Positions 1 to 13,422 are shown, numbered from the stretch's first letter. The stretch is 64,000 bases of DNA from Amblyornis subalaris (GCA_018881555.1 JACAXG010000021.1:7816245-7880244), one strand, 5' to 3'. Numbers and translations: made by a program. Notes: generated from the letters alone by a model not told the origin.

Positions 1-504
1 TTCGAGAGGAAGATTGCCAGAGCATGTAACAGAGGTCTCTGGCATGAAACTATAGCAAAAAATGCAACTTATCTGTGCCAGTGACACAAAGCATGTGGTA
101 GCTCTCCCAGGTTTTGTCTAAGTCATTTCTCGAGGGGAGAGGGAGGTGGATTTTGTTGTCCCTGAGGAGTACAGGGTATATCTTGGGTTGTTCCAGAGAG
201 CCCCAGAGCTTGGAGCTGTGGCCGTGGAATACCATTACTTCTGCATGGCATCTGTGAGATCAGGGTGTGAGCTCCTCTGGAGAAAGGCTGGCATCTTGAG
301 GAGGGGAAAAAGGGGCTGTTGCGTGAGAGTTGGTGTCTTTGACTTATCTGAGTCACAGACATAAACAGCTGAAGGAAATAGGCCAGTTGATGTATGTGCT
401 GTTGCTAAAGAGCATTCAAAATGAGAAATCTGTCTGCTTTTCCCAGGAAAGGGGAGGAGGGAGGAATCTGCTTTTCATCTTTCTTCTCTATCCTGCCATA
501 ATTT

Positions 505-602
505 AAAAAAAACCAAAACCAAACAAATAAGCAAAAAGAGCCCCATAAACAAAATAACCAAAAAACCCAAACCAAACAAACCAACCCCCAAATAAAAATA
601 AC
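505..602. repeat. A/C-rich low-complexity tract
   Basis: Irregular CCAAA/CAAA units run for about 100 bases with almost no G or T on this strand. It is a degenerate simple repeat. Read on the other strand it is a T/G tract. Confidence 0.8.
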
Positions 603-715
603 TCCCAAGACCTTAATTGTCTTTTAATACTGCTTTGCCAAGCTGGATAGAAATCAGTCAAGTTCGAAAGCTATTTGAGGTGGGGAGGGTCGACTGAGAG
701 TTTAATTGCTGTTAG

Positions 716-805
716 GGTCATAGGATGATAATTCAGGTTGGAAGGGACTTCACTGGATTATCTGCTCCAACCTACTAATGGAAGAAGGGTCAGCTATTCT
801 AGCTT
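716..805 (-). mobile_element. CR1 LINE fragment, 3' end, old
   Basis: Read on the + strand it follows the reverse complement of a CR1 3' end: ATAGGATGAT, then CAGGTTGGAAGGGACTT, then TCCAACCTACTAATGG and AAGGGTCAGCTA. Only about 90 bases remain and they are diverged from the usual consensus. The 3' tip of the LINE is at the left end, so the element points left. Confidence 0.75.
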
Positions 806-3800
806 ATGAAATGAGGCTATAAAAAACCAAAGCCAAAAGAACCCTTTTTACTCCAAGTCCTGCAGTAACAACTGAAGACTAGAGAGTAGCTATATATATT
901 TGTGTGTGTTTGTTGTACAAGCTGTGTTTGCCACAGAGCAACNGTTCCTTGGGCTTTTGTTACCAGTTGTGCTCATATGCCCTGACCTCTCTGGAGCAGA
1001 GAGGGAAGACGTGAAGGATGTGAAGATGCAAATGGTCTGGCCCAGCTCTCACTCTTAACTAGATGATGGAGCCATGGCAGGATCACGCAGGCTGGTGCTT
1101 TGAGGGGTGGCAGAATACTTCCTGACAGATAACTTGCTGGTTGCAATGGGCAAAATCCTAGTGAGGATCTCCTGGCAGAGCAGCACCATCCATAGGGAAA
1201 GTGAGTTGTTGCAAAAAGCAAACCCTGGCCCTTCTTTACCTCTCAAATCTTAGGAAAGATGACAGGGATTTTTCTGGAATAAATACAAGTAAGACAATGG
1301 AGGAAAAAATTGAAAAATCAGATTTATCTTTTTAAATGCATGGAAATCAAGGTGGATTTCTATTAACATCTGTCTTGCTTTTGCTTTAAAAGAAAACAAG
1401 CCTTTTAACATTTTCCTATGGTGCAGTGAATCCAAACACAACAGCGACAAGCAGTTTCATGGGAACCGGAAACTGAGACAGGCTAGAAAACAACATCCTC
1501 AGGGGAAAAAAAAAAAAAAAAGAATGCTGCTTTCAGGGCTGTTTCTTTTTTATTTTTATTTTTATTGCTGTCGGAAACAAGTGACCTACTGCAGCCAAGT
1601 AGGCCTGGGGCTAAAATAAAAGGACCTTCAGAAGGCAACCAAAATACACAGACCAAATGATGTACTCAACATGAGCCTAATTGCTACTGTGAGGTCCTTT
1701 CCCCTACCAATGCCTATCATTTTAATTTCTAAGGGAAAAACAAATGTAACTGGAAAGTTTCTGTGCCTCAGTTATTGTTCCCAAAGGAGAAAAAAAAATT
1801 GAGCAAAAGTGAAAATAGTCAAGGACATGAAGTTAAGGGTGGACAGAGAAACTGGAGGAAGATTTGATGTAAAATGGTTCTCAAGGATATGAACGGAAGG
1901 ATATAGAAAATAAACGTTGCTATATTTGTGTATCTGTGTGCCATAAAGTTGACAGATTACAAGCTTTNCACCACAATTAGGTCTTATTTTAAGCTGGAAT
2001 AAGATGCAGGAATTGGATTGCCAGTTTTCAGTAAGACATAGGTCTAAGAATTGGAGAGTAGTTACGACATCTCTGTAATCTGTTGTTCCTGTGAATATGT
2101 GACTCCCCTATGAGACACCAATCCAGTAATATGCACATGTATGCTAATGTAATTAAATGCAAAAACAATTAAAAGTGGATGTTTGCTTCAGTTAGTATTA
2201 CAGACATAAGAACAGCAAAAAGCAAAATTACAGGTTCTCCTCCCCCCTGCATTTGTCTGCTCTTTTTGTGAACCCAAAAAGCCTCAGATGCTGACAGTGT
2301 GATTGATATGCTCTGACAACTGTATTCCAATGACTTCTACATTCTTAAAGGAAATAGATTTGCAATTGAACTAATACATGCAAAACATTTTTTTTCCGTA
2401 TCAGTCATAGCAAATGTTTTTGCTTTTCCTACGAGGAAGAGCCTTCTGCATAAACTAGCGGATCAAAATTTAATGAAGCGTTTAGATGCCTGAAATAATC
2501 AAGGTGTTGCTATTTCAAAAACTTAGGGAGACACTTTAGACTTTTAATTTGGAGAACACCAAGAAGTCTGTCTTCAGGTCCTTTTGAGTTTGCTAATTGT
2601 GCTGCTTCCCGGGGCTCTGTGTGATTCCAGTAAACAACCTCCATCAGATTTGGTTGTTAGTACCTGCTAATATGGATTGATATGCANCTGCTTTCCTCGG
2701 CTACTTAGTTCACAGCAGAATCACTTTTCATGGGGTGTACTTTTCTCCGCCAGCTTACTTTCTAGTGTCTAATTTTATCCCNTGGTTTGATTTGTACTTC
2801 TGTAAATACCATCAGGTTTTGGACTTTACATGACTCTCAAAAATTCCCGGGTCTGTCTCCCAGTGCTGCTTGAGAGTGCTCTAGTGCTTGAGTGGACTAG
2901 ATATGTTTAGCTCTTGTGAAGAAGTCTCAGTCAGTTCCTCCAACCACATAATTGTTTTGAAGCTCTTCTCCAAAATCCCTCATGTTTGTTTACATCTTTC
3001 TGAAGTTCAGATGGAAATCCTGCTGGATTGTCACTGGCCTTGCAGAGAAATGCTTTTTGCCCTTTGTAAGTCCAGACTTCCATAGACTAAACTTGTTGGT
3101 TGTGGTGTTGTCCGAATGTTGTGGTGCCTGATCTCACTGCATGGGACAAACTGGCTTTTGCTGGAATTTAATTTAAATGACGCAGCTTTGCAGAGAGGAT
3201 GAAACAGGACCAGCTCTGAATTTCACACTTCAGTGTTACTGTGTTTTAACTAACATTTGTCAAATTATTTTCCTTCCAAACATTGTGTATAGCTGATGTT
3301 TTCCCAGGTTCAGTTCCATTTAATGTTGTCCTTAATCCTAACCCTTTCTGGCTCTCTGCTGTTCAACGCGTAATCTATGAATGATGATTAAGATAGCATC
3401 CAAACCTGCTTTCAATACAATTCAAAAAATAATGAGGGAAATTTGGTCTCTCTCTTCACTTCCTCCTTTTCTTGGAAGAACATTATAATTTTGCCATTGA
3501 TCCCAAAGAGAGTATTCAACCAAAAAAAGCAGAAAAACTGAAGCATTACTTCTGTTCATATACTCTATGGCTTAACTAAGCCCATTGGCTTTGTTCAAGA
3601 CAAATAGATCCTTACAGTACTGCTCAGCCTAAGTGTCTATTAAAGATCTTGATCTTCACTGATTTACACTAGCTGAGTTCTATAAGAATGTGTATAGCCA
3701 TTTCAGAGTCCTGATATTGTTTTTCTTCTGCTCAAACTGAACTCCACGAAGTCTTATTCTTAGGATGGAATAATTATACAATTATTGACAAACTTCTTTG

Positions 3801-5441
3801 TGATCTTCATTTTCAGCAATCTAGTTGAATACCTCCCTAATCTCAGGTATGTGACACCAGTGTTTAAAGAGATGTGATCACTGCAGCGTTAAAGAGGTGC
3901 TAAAGTGAATTTAGTTGTTAAACTGCATACAGTAAATGGCTAAAAGTGAACTTTTTTTACTGTGGTTTCAGTTGATTCTTACACTTGCCTTAATGAGATA
4001 GAGTACCTCAAGTTTTTTTCACCTACTCTCAGTTCACTCATTGAGCCACTTCTGTGTAGGAGCACTGCAGATTTTTGGGGTTTATTAGAAGCTGTTTTAT
4101 ATAGAGTGTCCAAGGTGGAAAATGCTTCAGGACCCGGAATGAATGCAGTACAAAGCAACGAATATAGGAAGTAAACTTGCAGGTGATGGTGGAAGAGGCC
4201 CTGTACTGCATTACTGCTTGTCAGCTGGCAGAGTGTACTGAGATACCAGCAAGTGTGCAGCAAGCTTTCTCAAGCCTTTTCACAGTCTTAGAGGCAGCCC
4301 ATCTACAGCACCCATCAGCAGATGATCCCATTAGGAAACTCCCCAAATGTTTATTCTCCTATATAACAATGCAGATTTTCTGTGGTAAGATCACTTTTTT
4401 TTTTTTTATCCTACTTTGAATTTCAAAAGCTTATCGTCAGCCTTCTGCTTTTTCAGTCTCAGGATCTATGTACAAGAAAACACCTTTTCTGAACCAGTGT
4501 GTCTGGTGGAATGGTGCTGTGCCCTTTGACAAGGCTGCTGCTCTTGCACTCTTCCTCTGGCTTAAAGTGTGCTTGAATAGATGTTGCACCCCAGAGCTGC
4601 CAGTCAAGGCAAAGGGCATCTGTCTCCTGATCCTCTCTCCCTTTTGGGAGAGGCATCGGGCAGAGCGTGGAGCTGCTGGTCCCATGTGCCAGCAATTCCA
4701 GACAGCCTCTGGAAAAGCAGCTAGCTAGTATTGGGATCAGCTTGTAGTTGATGTATGGTAGTTTAGATTGAGATCAGGAATGCTATAGTTTTCCCCTCGG
4801 AGACAAGGGAATTTGTTGCAGTGCCTGTGGCTGCTCCCATGTCCTAAATGCTGATCGCATTGCTAGAGAGCCTNGGCAGTTTATTTCTCCAGTGGTTTTA
4901 TGAGCTAACCACACCCGCTGCTGGTTTCTGCACTACCAATTTACAAGACTGACTGGTTTGGATGAGGAAACCCTCATTTCCTGAGGTATCCCAGGGAGCT
5001 CAAAAGCCAAGATCTTAAGAAAATTAACAGAAGTGGTGGCTTTTTTTTCTCAGCATTCAGCTTTAGAGAGGGCTGTTTGTTTCTCCTTCTGTGGAGGAGG
5101 CAGCTGCAGACGCATGCTCTCAAGCATCAGAAACTTCTGGTACTGCTCTTGTTGCAATAGCTGGAATTGCTAGCCAAGTGTTTGGTTTTAGTCTTGATCC
5201 CACAATAACTTTCTGCCCTAGGAGTAATCAAACTACAGTCTCTGAGTGCCTTCACTCAGGTAGGCGACAAGCTGGGTGGAATAAGCAGATGCATCCATCT
5301 TTAACCACAGAGGAGAAGAGGTCTTTCACTCCTCTGCACCAGCTGCACAGTGCTTGGACTCTGTGAGATGAGTCAGCCTTAATACTAACACAAATTTATG
5401 TACTTTATATGCTTTTTTCTGGGTTTGTTTCCTCCCGAGTT
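806..5441. other. Intergenic DNA, no gene seen
   Basis: AT-rich DNA between the first two CR1 copies. Apart from the A16/(TTTTTA)n tract at 1.5 kb I see only chance open frames of under 100 codons without recognisable domains, and nothing else I can name. Confidence 0.7.
1506..1564. repeat. A16 run and (TTTTTA)n tract
   Basis: A 16-base A run at 1506-1521 is followed by imperfect T5-6A units at about 1543-1564. The two arms could pair weakly. I see no retroposed gene body attached to the A run. Confidence 0.7.
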
Positions 5442-5826
5442 AATCGTAGAATGGTTTAGGTTGGAAGGGACCCTAAAGATCATCTAATTCCAAACCCCTT
5501 GCCATGGGCAGGGACACCTTCAACTACACCAGGTTGTTTAAAGCCCCATCCAACCTGACCTTGAACACTTTCAGGGATGGGGCATCCACAGCTTCTCTGG
5601 GCAAGCTGCTTCAGTACCCCTCCACCCTCACAGTAAAGAATTTTTTCCTAATATCTAACCTAAACCTGTTCTCTCTTGGTTTGAAGCCATTCCCCTTGTC
5701 CTATCAGTACATTTCCTTGTAAAAAGTCCCTCTCCAGCTCTCTTGTAGACCACTTAAGGTTTCCCCAAAGCCTTTTCTTCAGGTTGAACAGCCTCAAATG
5801 TCTCAGCCTCTCTTCATAGGAAAGCT
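5442..5826 (-). mobile_element. CR1 LINE fragment, about 385 bp, 3' end
   Basis: It starts with GTAGAATGGTTTAGGTTGG and continues through CCATGGGCAGGGACACC, CCCCATCCAACCTGACC, AGGGATGGGGCATCC and CCTTGTCCTATCAGTACA to CAGCCTCTCTTCATAGGA. This is the familiar reverse-complement order of an avian CR1 3' end. It covers the 3' UTR and the last part of ORF2, 5'-truncated as is usual for LINE insertions. Confidence 0.95.
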
Positions 5827-6147
5827 AAAGAGGCCAATAAGAATAGCCTAGTGTAAGGCAGGAATGGGTGTGGGAAGCTGGATGGTGACAATACTATTCA
5901 CCTGTAATGAACAGTTAGATAAGCACATTTGGTCTCCTGGAGCTGCAGTANTTTACCTGCAGCAAGGCCTTACTGCTTCGGACAACTCTTGTAATGAGGG
6001 AGAGAGCCAGGAGGGAAAGCCTGGTCCACACCAGCCTCAGCCCCTCTGGACTTCCAGTTGCCTATTGAAGCTTTCCTGTGCTGGCCCTGCAGTTCTCCTG
6101 AAGAAAATGTGACAAAAATTATGCTTGGGGAACTATGGAGGGGTGGA

Positions 6148-6168
6148 GATTTTGTTGTTGTTGTTGTT
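6148..6168. repeat. (TTG)n microsatellite
   Basis: Five to six TTG units follow GGAGATTT. Short and ordinary. Confidence 0.75.
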
Positions 6169-7434
6169 AAGAGTTTGACATTTGAATTAATGTTGTTTAA
6201 CTCAAAGTTCCCAGAATTCAGTTTCTTTTTCCAAAATTACCGGTAATTCTCCTGAGAGAATCAGTTTACCACATCAATTTTATAAAAAGGCATTAAAACA
6301 AAAAAAGCAGCTTATCACTGGCATAATTCTAAGCAGAATTATTACTAATGATTACTGTTAAATGCTGTATACTCAAGGAACTAAAAATACAACTTGCAGT
6401 CCCAACTATTTGCTCTGAAATATTGAAGTAACATTGCAAATGAGTTGTAGACAAGATCCAGTCTAGGGTAGTGCAAGGCTAAGGCTATAAATCTGGAAAT
6501 TGCAGAACCATCCCCTGTAAAATATATAGCTGGAAAAGTACATTAGTGGAGCAGCATATCTGATCGAATTTTATGGCACATATTTAGCAAATGCTGAAGC
6601 ATGCGAGTCTGCTGCATAATGACTGCATCCCACCCAGCTGAGGTCCCTGGGAGTTCTCTTCATCTCTCTGGGAAGTGCTTTGGGCATCTTGCAGGAAAAA
6701 ACATGGTGAGATATATCCCATAATTGAAGGGTCCACAGCGTGACATTGATGACATGCTAATAAAGGGTGGAGAGGAAAAGATATAGGAAAGGATAAGAGT
6801 CACCATTAGATAATGGTCTGATTACACAGCCTGGGCACGCTCACAGTTTGATGATTTATTCTCGATCCTTCAGCTTGCAGCAATCCACCCACTTGCTGCC
6901 CCTGAAGTCCCAGAGGTTTCAGAGGTTTCCACAGGAGGCAGTCAGTGTGATATATTTTTCAGGAAAAGATTTTTGAAAATAATAGCAGTGATGATAATTG
7001 CTATTGGAACCTCAGCTATTGCATTTCTTACTTTATAGTGAAATGATGTTTTTTTGTTAATTGGTTTCCTTTAAAAATTATGTCCTAATCCTTTTCAGGG
7101 GTTCATCCTACAAACTAGCTTCCGTGTTCATATTAGAAGTGCTCAAGGTANACACTGTTTAAAATCTGAAACACTCCTGTTAAATGTAGATCTCTTAATG
7201 TACCACCTCCTCCTCACACAAGACCATGGAAGGAAAGCTTTGAATTAAGATTCTCACTCCAAATGAGTCTTTAGTGTGTTTTTCTGGCAGAAAGGGAAAC
7301 TGTTGGCCTGTGAAAGGATTTGTCATGTGGTCACAAACCATTCAGANCACTGGTAGCTTCAGCTGCGTGCAGTACTTGACAAAGAATCCAAGATCCTAAA
7401 ATTCTAGTGCTACTACTTATACAGTTAAATACTG

Positions 7435-7480
7435 TTATAATAAGTATTATTATTGAAAATAATTATTATTATTATTGAAA
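7435..7480. repeat. (ATT)n microsatellite, interrupted
   Basis: Two ATT/TTA arrays are split by GAAAATA, and both end in ATTGAAA. This suggests a local duplication of an ATT array with its flank. Confidence 0.75.
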
Positions 7481-8853
7481 GAGTGCTGAATATGCCGTTT
7501 TGTATTGTTCCCTCTTTAAAACAAATACTGTTTTTAATTTGCCTGAGTGTTTCCTTTTNAATAAATGTCAAGTGTGTGGCATTCTTAAAACAAGAGGTAT
7601 GAGAGAATGAGAAATTACACTTGTTTACTTTTCCCAATAATGAAAAAGCAGGTAATTTCTTACAATTTGCCTTTGCTTAAGAAATGTTCNATGTCTTTAG
7701 AGAAATGAGTTGGAAATTAAGCACTGAAGTGCACACTTGTGTTCAAGCAGGAATCATTATGGGAATTACTCATGTACTTAAGGTGGAGCATGTGCTTTAT
7801 GCTGCAGAGCTAATTGAGCTGGCCTTTCTAAATTCAAGATTATATTTATTTTCATTTTTTCTTTTCTTGGTGCTTTTATTTTCCTCCTCTTACAATGTGA
7901 AATTGTTGCCTGTGAACCTGACTTAACCAGCACAGCTGTATGTGCTGATGCAGACACATACACGAGCTCCTGCATGCAGATTACCCTGACTCTACTTGTG
8001 AAAATGAGGACTAGGTCTACCCAAAATGTAATCATTACCCCAAAAGCCCCATATATTGCTCCTTACTTGCGCTGATTGTAAAGAGATAAAGAAGGTATTA
8101 TCTCTTCGTGTCTGGCTAATGATCTGGCCAAAAGTAAATGCAGACCACATCACAGGAATGCAAAGGGCTGAGCTGCTTCTGGCATCTGGTCAGGTACAAC
8201 CCTCCTTTGTAGCTGGCCCACCAACGTCTTGCCAGTCCAATGGGGTTCATGTGTGCTCCTTGGAGAGCAGCAAAATCACCTTGCTGGGTTAAGATTTGGG
8301 GCCTCTGGAAAGCATGGAACCTGGTGGCAGCTCTTCCATCCCAAAAGTACTATGAAGTATGCTGGTTTGCCTTGCTGCCAGTGTTAAGGGGCCTACGGAA
8401 GGACCTCCTTCTTTGCTGAGAAATGTGGGTGGTGTTGGGTCGCGCAGAACTCTGGCCTTTTTCATTCCTTGCTCTTTTATACATGCGTATTCCTCATTCT
8501 CTTGTTTCTGCTGTGTGCAATGATAGGTACTTCCAAAGAGGAAAAGAGGCCTCTTTTCTTATGGATGGGTGGAAGACACCCCAACATAAAAGAAAACCCT
8601 GTGTGGTGGGGTACAGCAAATGGTTAACAGCAGCCAACACTCCTATCTAGCCACAAGTGTATTGGTTGTTCCACATCAGAACTACCAAACCTCTTCTTCC
8701 AACAGCCTCACACCAGAGCTCTTGCTTTGCTGCCTGATAGTCCGTCTCTTTCACTGTTGCTGAACAGCTACGCGTCATAAATGCATTAGCTGATGCTTTA
8801 AAAAGCAATAATTTAAAAACCTCATAGATTTCTTGAGTCTTTTGATCTGCTGT

Positions 8854-8865
8854 GGGCACGTGCCC
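8854..8865. promoter_or_regulatory. 12-bp perfect palindrome centred on a CACGTG E-box
   Basis: GGGCACGTGCCC is fully self-complementary. CACGTG is the E-box bound by USF, MYC/MAX and CLOCK/BMAL1 dimers and contains the ACGTG core used by HIF. Function is inferred; the site lies 17 kb upstream of EPAS1 in otherwise plain DNA. Confidence 0.4.
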
Positions 8866-9112
8866 TTAAAGGACATTCTTTTGACTAATGTGGTTGTATT
8901 AAAGATTCTTTTAAAAGTTTAATTGACAATTTTTTCCATGCATTAAAGTTTGAGGATAAAGTGACTCAAACTTTGGTTGTCCCTGGAGAAAGGATTAATG
9001 ANACAGAAGACAACAGTTCCAGGAGCTGGGTTTTTGTTGGAGGATGTGTGTGCACTTTCTAATTTTGGAAGGGTGCTGTCTTTTTATTCTTTGCCATGTA
9101 TTCACATGATTT

Positions 9113-9161
9113 AAACAAAACAACAACAACAAAAAAGACAACNAAACAAAAAAAACCCCAC
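9113..9161. repeat. (CAA)n / A-rich low-complexity tract
   Basis: CAA units grade into poly-A with C interruptions. One N lies inside, as expected where base calling is hard. Confidence 0.75.
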
Positions 9162-9751
9162 AATCAACTTTTTATGGTATCAGTGTAGTTGTAAGAACTC
9201 TTATTTTGGTGCTCTTGGAGTTAGTCAATACAAATTACTTTTGGTAGTAATAAGACTTTAAACATTTCTCTGTCTCCAAGAATCTGGGTGCGCAGACAGT
9301 GTGTGCGGAATGCAAAGATGTGAGCAGCTGAGGGACTCCTATCCATCCATAGGCCTCAATCCAGGGAAGTACTCAATGTCTCTTTTCCATGGTCCTCAGC
9401 TGAAATATCCCCAGCCCTGGGGTAAACTATAAAAGTTACCAAATATGGTGATTCTCTGCCTGAAGTATCTTTGTCTGACTTAGTGCTAACAACACTTTAG
9501 ACTTGTGCATTCTGAAAAGCAGAAAGTTTGGTATTTCGGTGGCAGGCAGACTCTGGTTCAATGCACCTCTCTACTACATTGTAACACGCTTTTTCTGACA
9601 TTGCTATGAGTAAGCCAGGGTTAACATGTCTAATGAACACAAATGGAGCTTGAAATAAAACACAGAGCAAAAATAAAATCATCGGTGTGAGGCATACTTT
9701 TGGGATTTCCATTGATTTCTTGGTTTACATATCAAACCAAAAGAGACCATA

Positions 9752-9978
9752 GGTTTAGATTAGATAGTAGGAAGAAATTCTTCACTATGACAGTGGTGAG
9801 GCACAGGAATGGGTTGCTTGGAGAAGTTGTGGATGCCCCATCCCTTGGAGTGTGCAAGGTCAGGTTGGATGGGCTTTGAGCAGCCTGGTCTAGTTGAAGG
9901 TGTCCCTGCCCATGGCAGGGGGTTTGGAACTAGATGATCTCTAAGGTCCCTTCCACCCAAACCTTTCAACNACTCTAT
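9752..9978 (+). mobile_element. CR1 LINE fragment, about 225 bp, 3' end
   Basis: This is a + strand CR1 3' end: TAGGAAGAAATTCTTCACT, TGGATGCCCCATCCCTTGG, CAAGGTCAGGTTGGATGGG, CCCTGCCCATGGCAGGGGG, GGAACTAGATGATCTCTAAG and CTTCCACCCAAACC. The terminal ATTCTATG-type repeat is degraded (ACTCTATAAACC) and holds one N. It is from the same broad subfamily as the 5.4-kb copy, in the opposite orientation. Confidence 0.95.
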
Positions 9979-10497
9979 AAACCGGTGAAGAACATGGCAT
10001 TTTTTCCAAGAGGTGTGGAGGAAGAAGATGCATATTGGTACTGCACTCTTACCTACTGAGCTACAAGTATTTGTATTGAATTTTTCCAGGGCAGGAAATT
10101 CTGATCTATTNTAAATTAATTGAGTTCATTTATCAAAAGGTTGCTGACTTTAGAGGATGCACCAGATCTACAGCAANTGAGTAGCTGCATGCATACAATC
10201 TTCTTCTGCCAGGTGCTGGCAAACAAGACTTACACAAATTAATAAAGAAGAAAATGCTTTTTTATACCGTAGCCATATGCACTGGACACCTAACACAATT
10301 TCTACCCTTATGTTAATGCTTTACATGAACAAAGGTTTAGTCTGTATTGCTATTGGAAGCTATTGATTTTAGAGGGAGTCTTTGCATTTATAATAATGAT
10401 GATAAAGTTGGAAATAAAACATTATGATGGAATTAATCCATATCTCTGTCAGAATTTCTCATGATAATAAAAATCTTGTGTAAAACCATATCTGCTA

Positions 10498-10534
10498 ATG
10501 GAGCATACAGACCAGAACTGTCTGTATGCTCCAT
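10498..10534. repeat. Perfect 15-bp inverted repeat with 7-base loop
   Basis: ATGGAGCATACAGAC (10498-10512) is exactly mirrored by its reverse complement at 10520-10534, around the loop CAGAACT. No pairing continues outside. It is too short for a normal miRNA precursor and has no terminator role in this context. Confidence 0.9.
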
Positions 10535-11177
10535 CAAGNGGGCAGCATTCCACTGCTGCCTGCTTGTGGAATTTATGTTCCTGCAGTGTAGCACTTAGGT
10601 TTGATCTAATTCTCACTGCNGTCAACAAGAACCTTCTGACCTATTACTTTCATTTGGTAAGTGGTTAAAGCCTGCCATCCCTTACTCTTCCCATGATAAT
10701 NGGGTGATTGTGTAAGGAAACAAACTCAAAGATAATCCTACATTAGACAAGTCAAAAGAACAAAGGATTATTGTGATAAAGCATCAATTTAAATGATTGT
10801 GTTTCCACCTTGATGGGGTTTTTTAACCTAAGTTAAATTTAAAAAAACAAAGTGATAGGCTGATGAAGATCATTTTAGAAGCTGAGGACTGCAAGACAAG
10901 TTGCATAGACTGAGGGCCAGTTCCTCAGGCAGAGTAATTGGTGTAACATCTTTGATTTCACCTACTGTATACTAACATTAGCTATGTTGATGGCACGTAA
11001 GCATGGGTAACTCTGTTTAAATCTATTTTTCCCTTATGTTGAATGGGAGGATATGTGTGACAGATGTGCAACACGAAACAAATTAACCTAATGTAAAAGT
11101 TGGCAGGNAATAGTTAATAATTCATGACTTCTGCAAACTGTGGTACCAAGTATTTAGATGCCTGTTTGTTTCTGTTT

Positions 11178-11208
11178 CAGTGCCTAAAACACAGTGCCTA
11201 AAACACAG
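11178..11208. repeat. 14-bp tandem duplication
   Basis: CAGTGCCTAAAACA occurs twice in a row without mismatch, followed by a third partial copy (CAG). It is a recent slippage-type duplication. Confidence 0.9.
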
Positions 11209-13422
11209 TATCAAAGTGTAATGTAAACAAGAGATAACCTTCTGTGAGACACCTTTGCTAAACTCCTCCTGAGAATTTTTCTTACTACCACAAGCATTAA
11301 AAATAATATTTTAAGTGACAATCCATCCTTCTAGGAAAATTCCAAATAATAAAGTCACCCTGTTTCTAATAACCATGCTCCTCCTCCCCCCCCTTTTTTT
11401 TTTACTGATTAAAAAATACTTCCTGGTGCAGTTGGAGAACTTGGCAGGCAGTCTGCATTTCAATTAAACACAACTGCTGCCTTTTCTTCCCTTGGATTCT
11501 CCTCTCAGCCCAGCTGTAGTGGCTTCCTCCCTTCGCTGGCTCTGCTCCTTGTGCATCCAGGACCAGGTGGAGTCTGGGGCTGTGGTTATTTACATCAAAG
11601 CTTTAATGCTGTTCTTCCGGCAAAATGTTATGGAATTTTTTGCTTCCCAGATTTCAAGTCTTTTACATTTGAGGATAGAAGTGTTTCCTAGGACATGGTA
11701 ATACTATAAAGCCCCAAAATACATTGAATTGGGAAAAAAAATAATAGAAAGCCTGACTGGAAATCAGAACACGGCACATTACAGTAACACAGAGAGATGT
11801 GTATCAACTCAGCTGCTGCCTGCTGTGGTGGCTGGTAATGGGATTAGTCATGGCTAGAACCTCATCATCGGGAGTTTTGTGGCGAAGGCTCTCTGAAACC
11901 TGTTGTGAAATCTCAAATGGTGGTGTTCTCTCACCAGGAGGAAAAGTCCCTTCAGTGGTATTAACATTACACCTAAGCAAATAAGTCCACCGACACATGT
12001 GCTTTCCTTGGAAACCAGTTTTTCATTATTGCATTCTAAGGAAAAGTAGGCAGGCACCTGATTGGTACCCTTGACAAAGCAAACCATGCAATTTCAAGTT
12101 GCTTATTCATTGGTTGTTATAATTTCAAGGTTAGGTTATCTCATAGAGTTATTTCTGGCATTATTCACCCTTTGAAATTTGCCTGCTTGCCCTTTCCAAC
12201 ACACACATAACGAGATTACNTGATATTGTTGCAAAGAACACTAACAGATCCTCCTCTGTGTGTGTAGAGTTCTCCTCCACCACACAGCTCACTCAAATTG
12301 AAGCTAGAAGTTGTTAAGCACCTGTTTCAACATGCTTTAAAAAGCATGAAAAAGCATAGCTCTTCTGCTGTTCCAGCATCAGCTGACTGCCTCAGAAATC
12401 TCCTCTTCTTTTAACAAACAGCCTCCATACAACTGTGCGCTTCACATAGTAAAAATAAGCTGAGTTATATTTACATTGTTTGTAGATGCCATAGGTGTAT
12501 AGCCCAGGAAATTCTCTCTATAAATTGCTGCTTGGAAAATAATAGGGGGAAAAGACTTCCTTCAACATATTTACTTACTTTCAGAAAAACACAGGTGGAC
12601 TGTTATTGCCAGTAAATGTGTTTCCAGGTCCATGATAACAGATTCAATTGCCCTGAAGTGTATTAGGGCTCCCTTCTTGTTTCTTATTTTGCTGTTCCTT
12701 GGGCTTTTTCTTTTCATTTTTTCCTCTCCTCTTTGCTGTTTTTTTTTTTTTCTGATTCATGAAATTTTGCTTGTGTCATCCTTGCAAGTTTTCCTCTAAA
12801 ACTGTGAGGTTTNGAAATCTGCTTTAATGAAATCTGAGATTTTAAATCACTTCTAGAGCAAAAATTATCAGCAATAGTGAGATTAATAGTAGAACTAAAC
12901 ATTTCAATGTTCTTGGCTTCACAGTGGCATAGATGGAAAGAGACCTCTGACTCACCTAAACTACTCTCTGTTACTGCATGTGAATGTCATAAAATCTTTT
13001 TGAAAACATACCCAGTGATATATCTAAACTATTTAATAGGTGTTTCATGCCAAATCCTTTTGTTACACAGCTGTTTAGGTTGTTACTCCTCCGGGGACTG
13101 AGCACATTCTTCTAGGTGGGTACTTACTTACCACCAGGGAGGAGAGATGATGCATTTCTGATTGCCTCTGTAATTTCTCTTTGATTATAGGACTAATGGA
13201 GGGAAAAAAGTTTGTTAATTACATTTTAACACTATTATATTTGCACAAGATTGTGAGCAGTGTCCTATACACCTTTTGTCAGTTTCATACTGCTGAATCT
13301 CTGCCTTCCCATGCCAGCTGCAGGGGAAAAATAGGACCAAAGGCAACACCTCAAGAAATCATCCACAGCTCGCTCCTCCTATTAGTGAAGTTATTTCCAC
13401 TAAAATCGAAGTCTATATAACT

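Larger units (their letters stand above)
5827..9751. other. Intergenic DNA, no gene seen
   Basis: Only microsatellites (6.15, 7.44 and 9.12 kb) and the palindromic E-box at 8854 stand out. The open frames are short and lack recognisable domains. Confidence 0.7.
9979..13422. other. Intergenic DNA, no gene seen
   Basis: Contains the 15-bp perfect inverted repeat, the 14-bp tandem duplication, a short C/T homopolymer run near 11,388-11,403 and a small hairpin at 12331-12348 (CATGCTTT/AAAGCATG). Nothing else is recognisable. Confidence 0.7.

Noticed and set aside
12331..12348. 8-bp inverted repeat CATGCTTT/AAAGCATG
   Set aside because: Arms this short are expected by chance several times in a window of this size.
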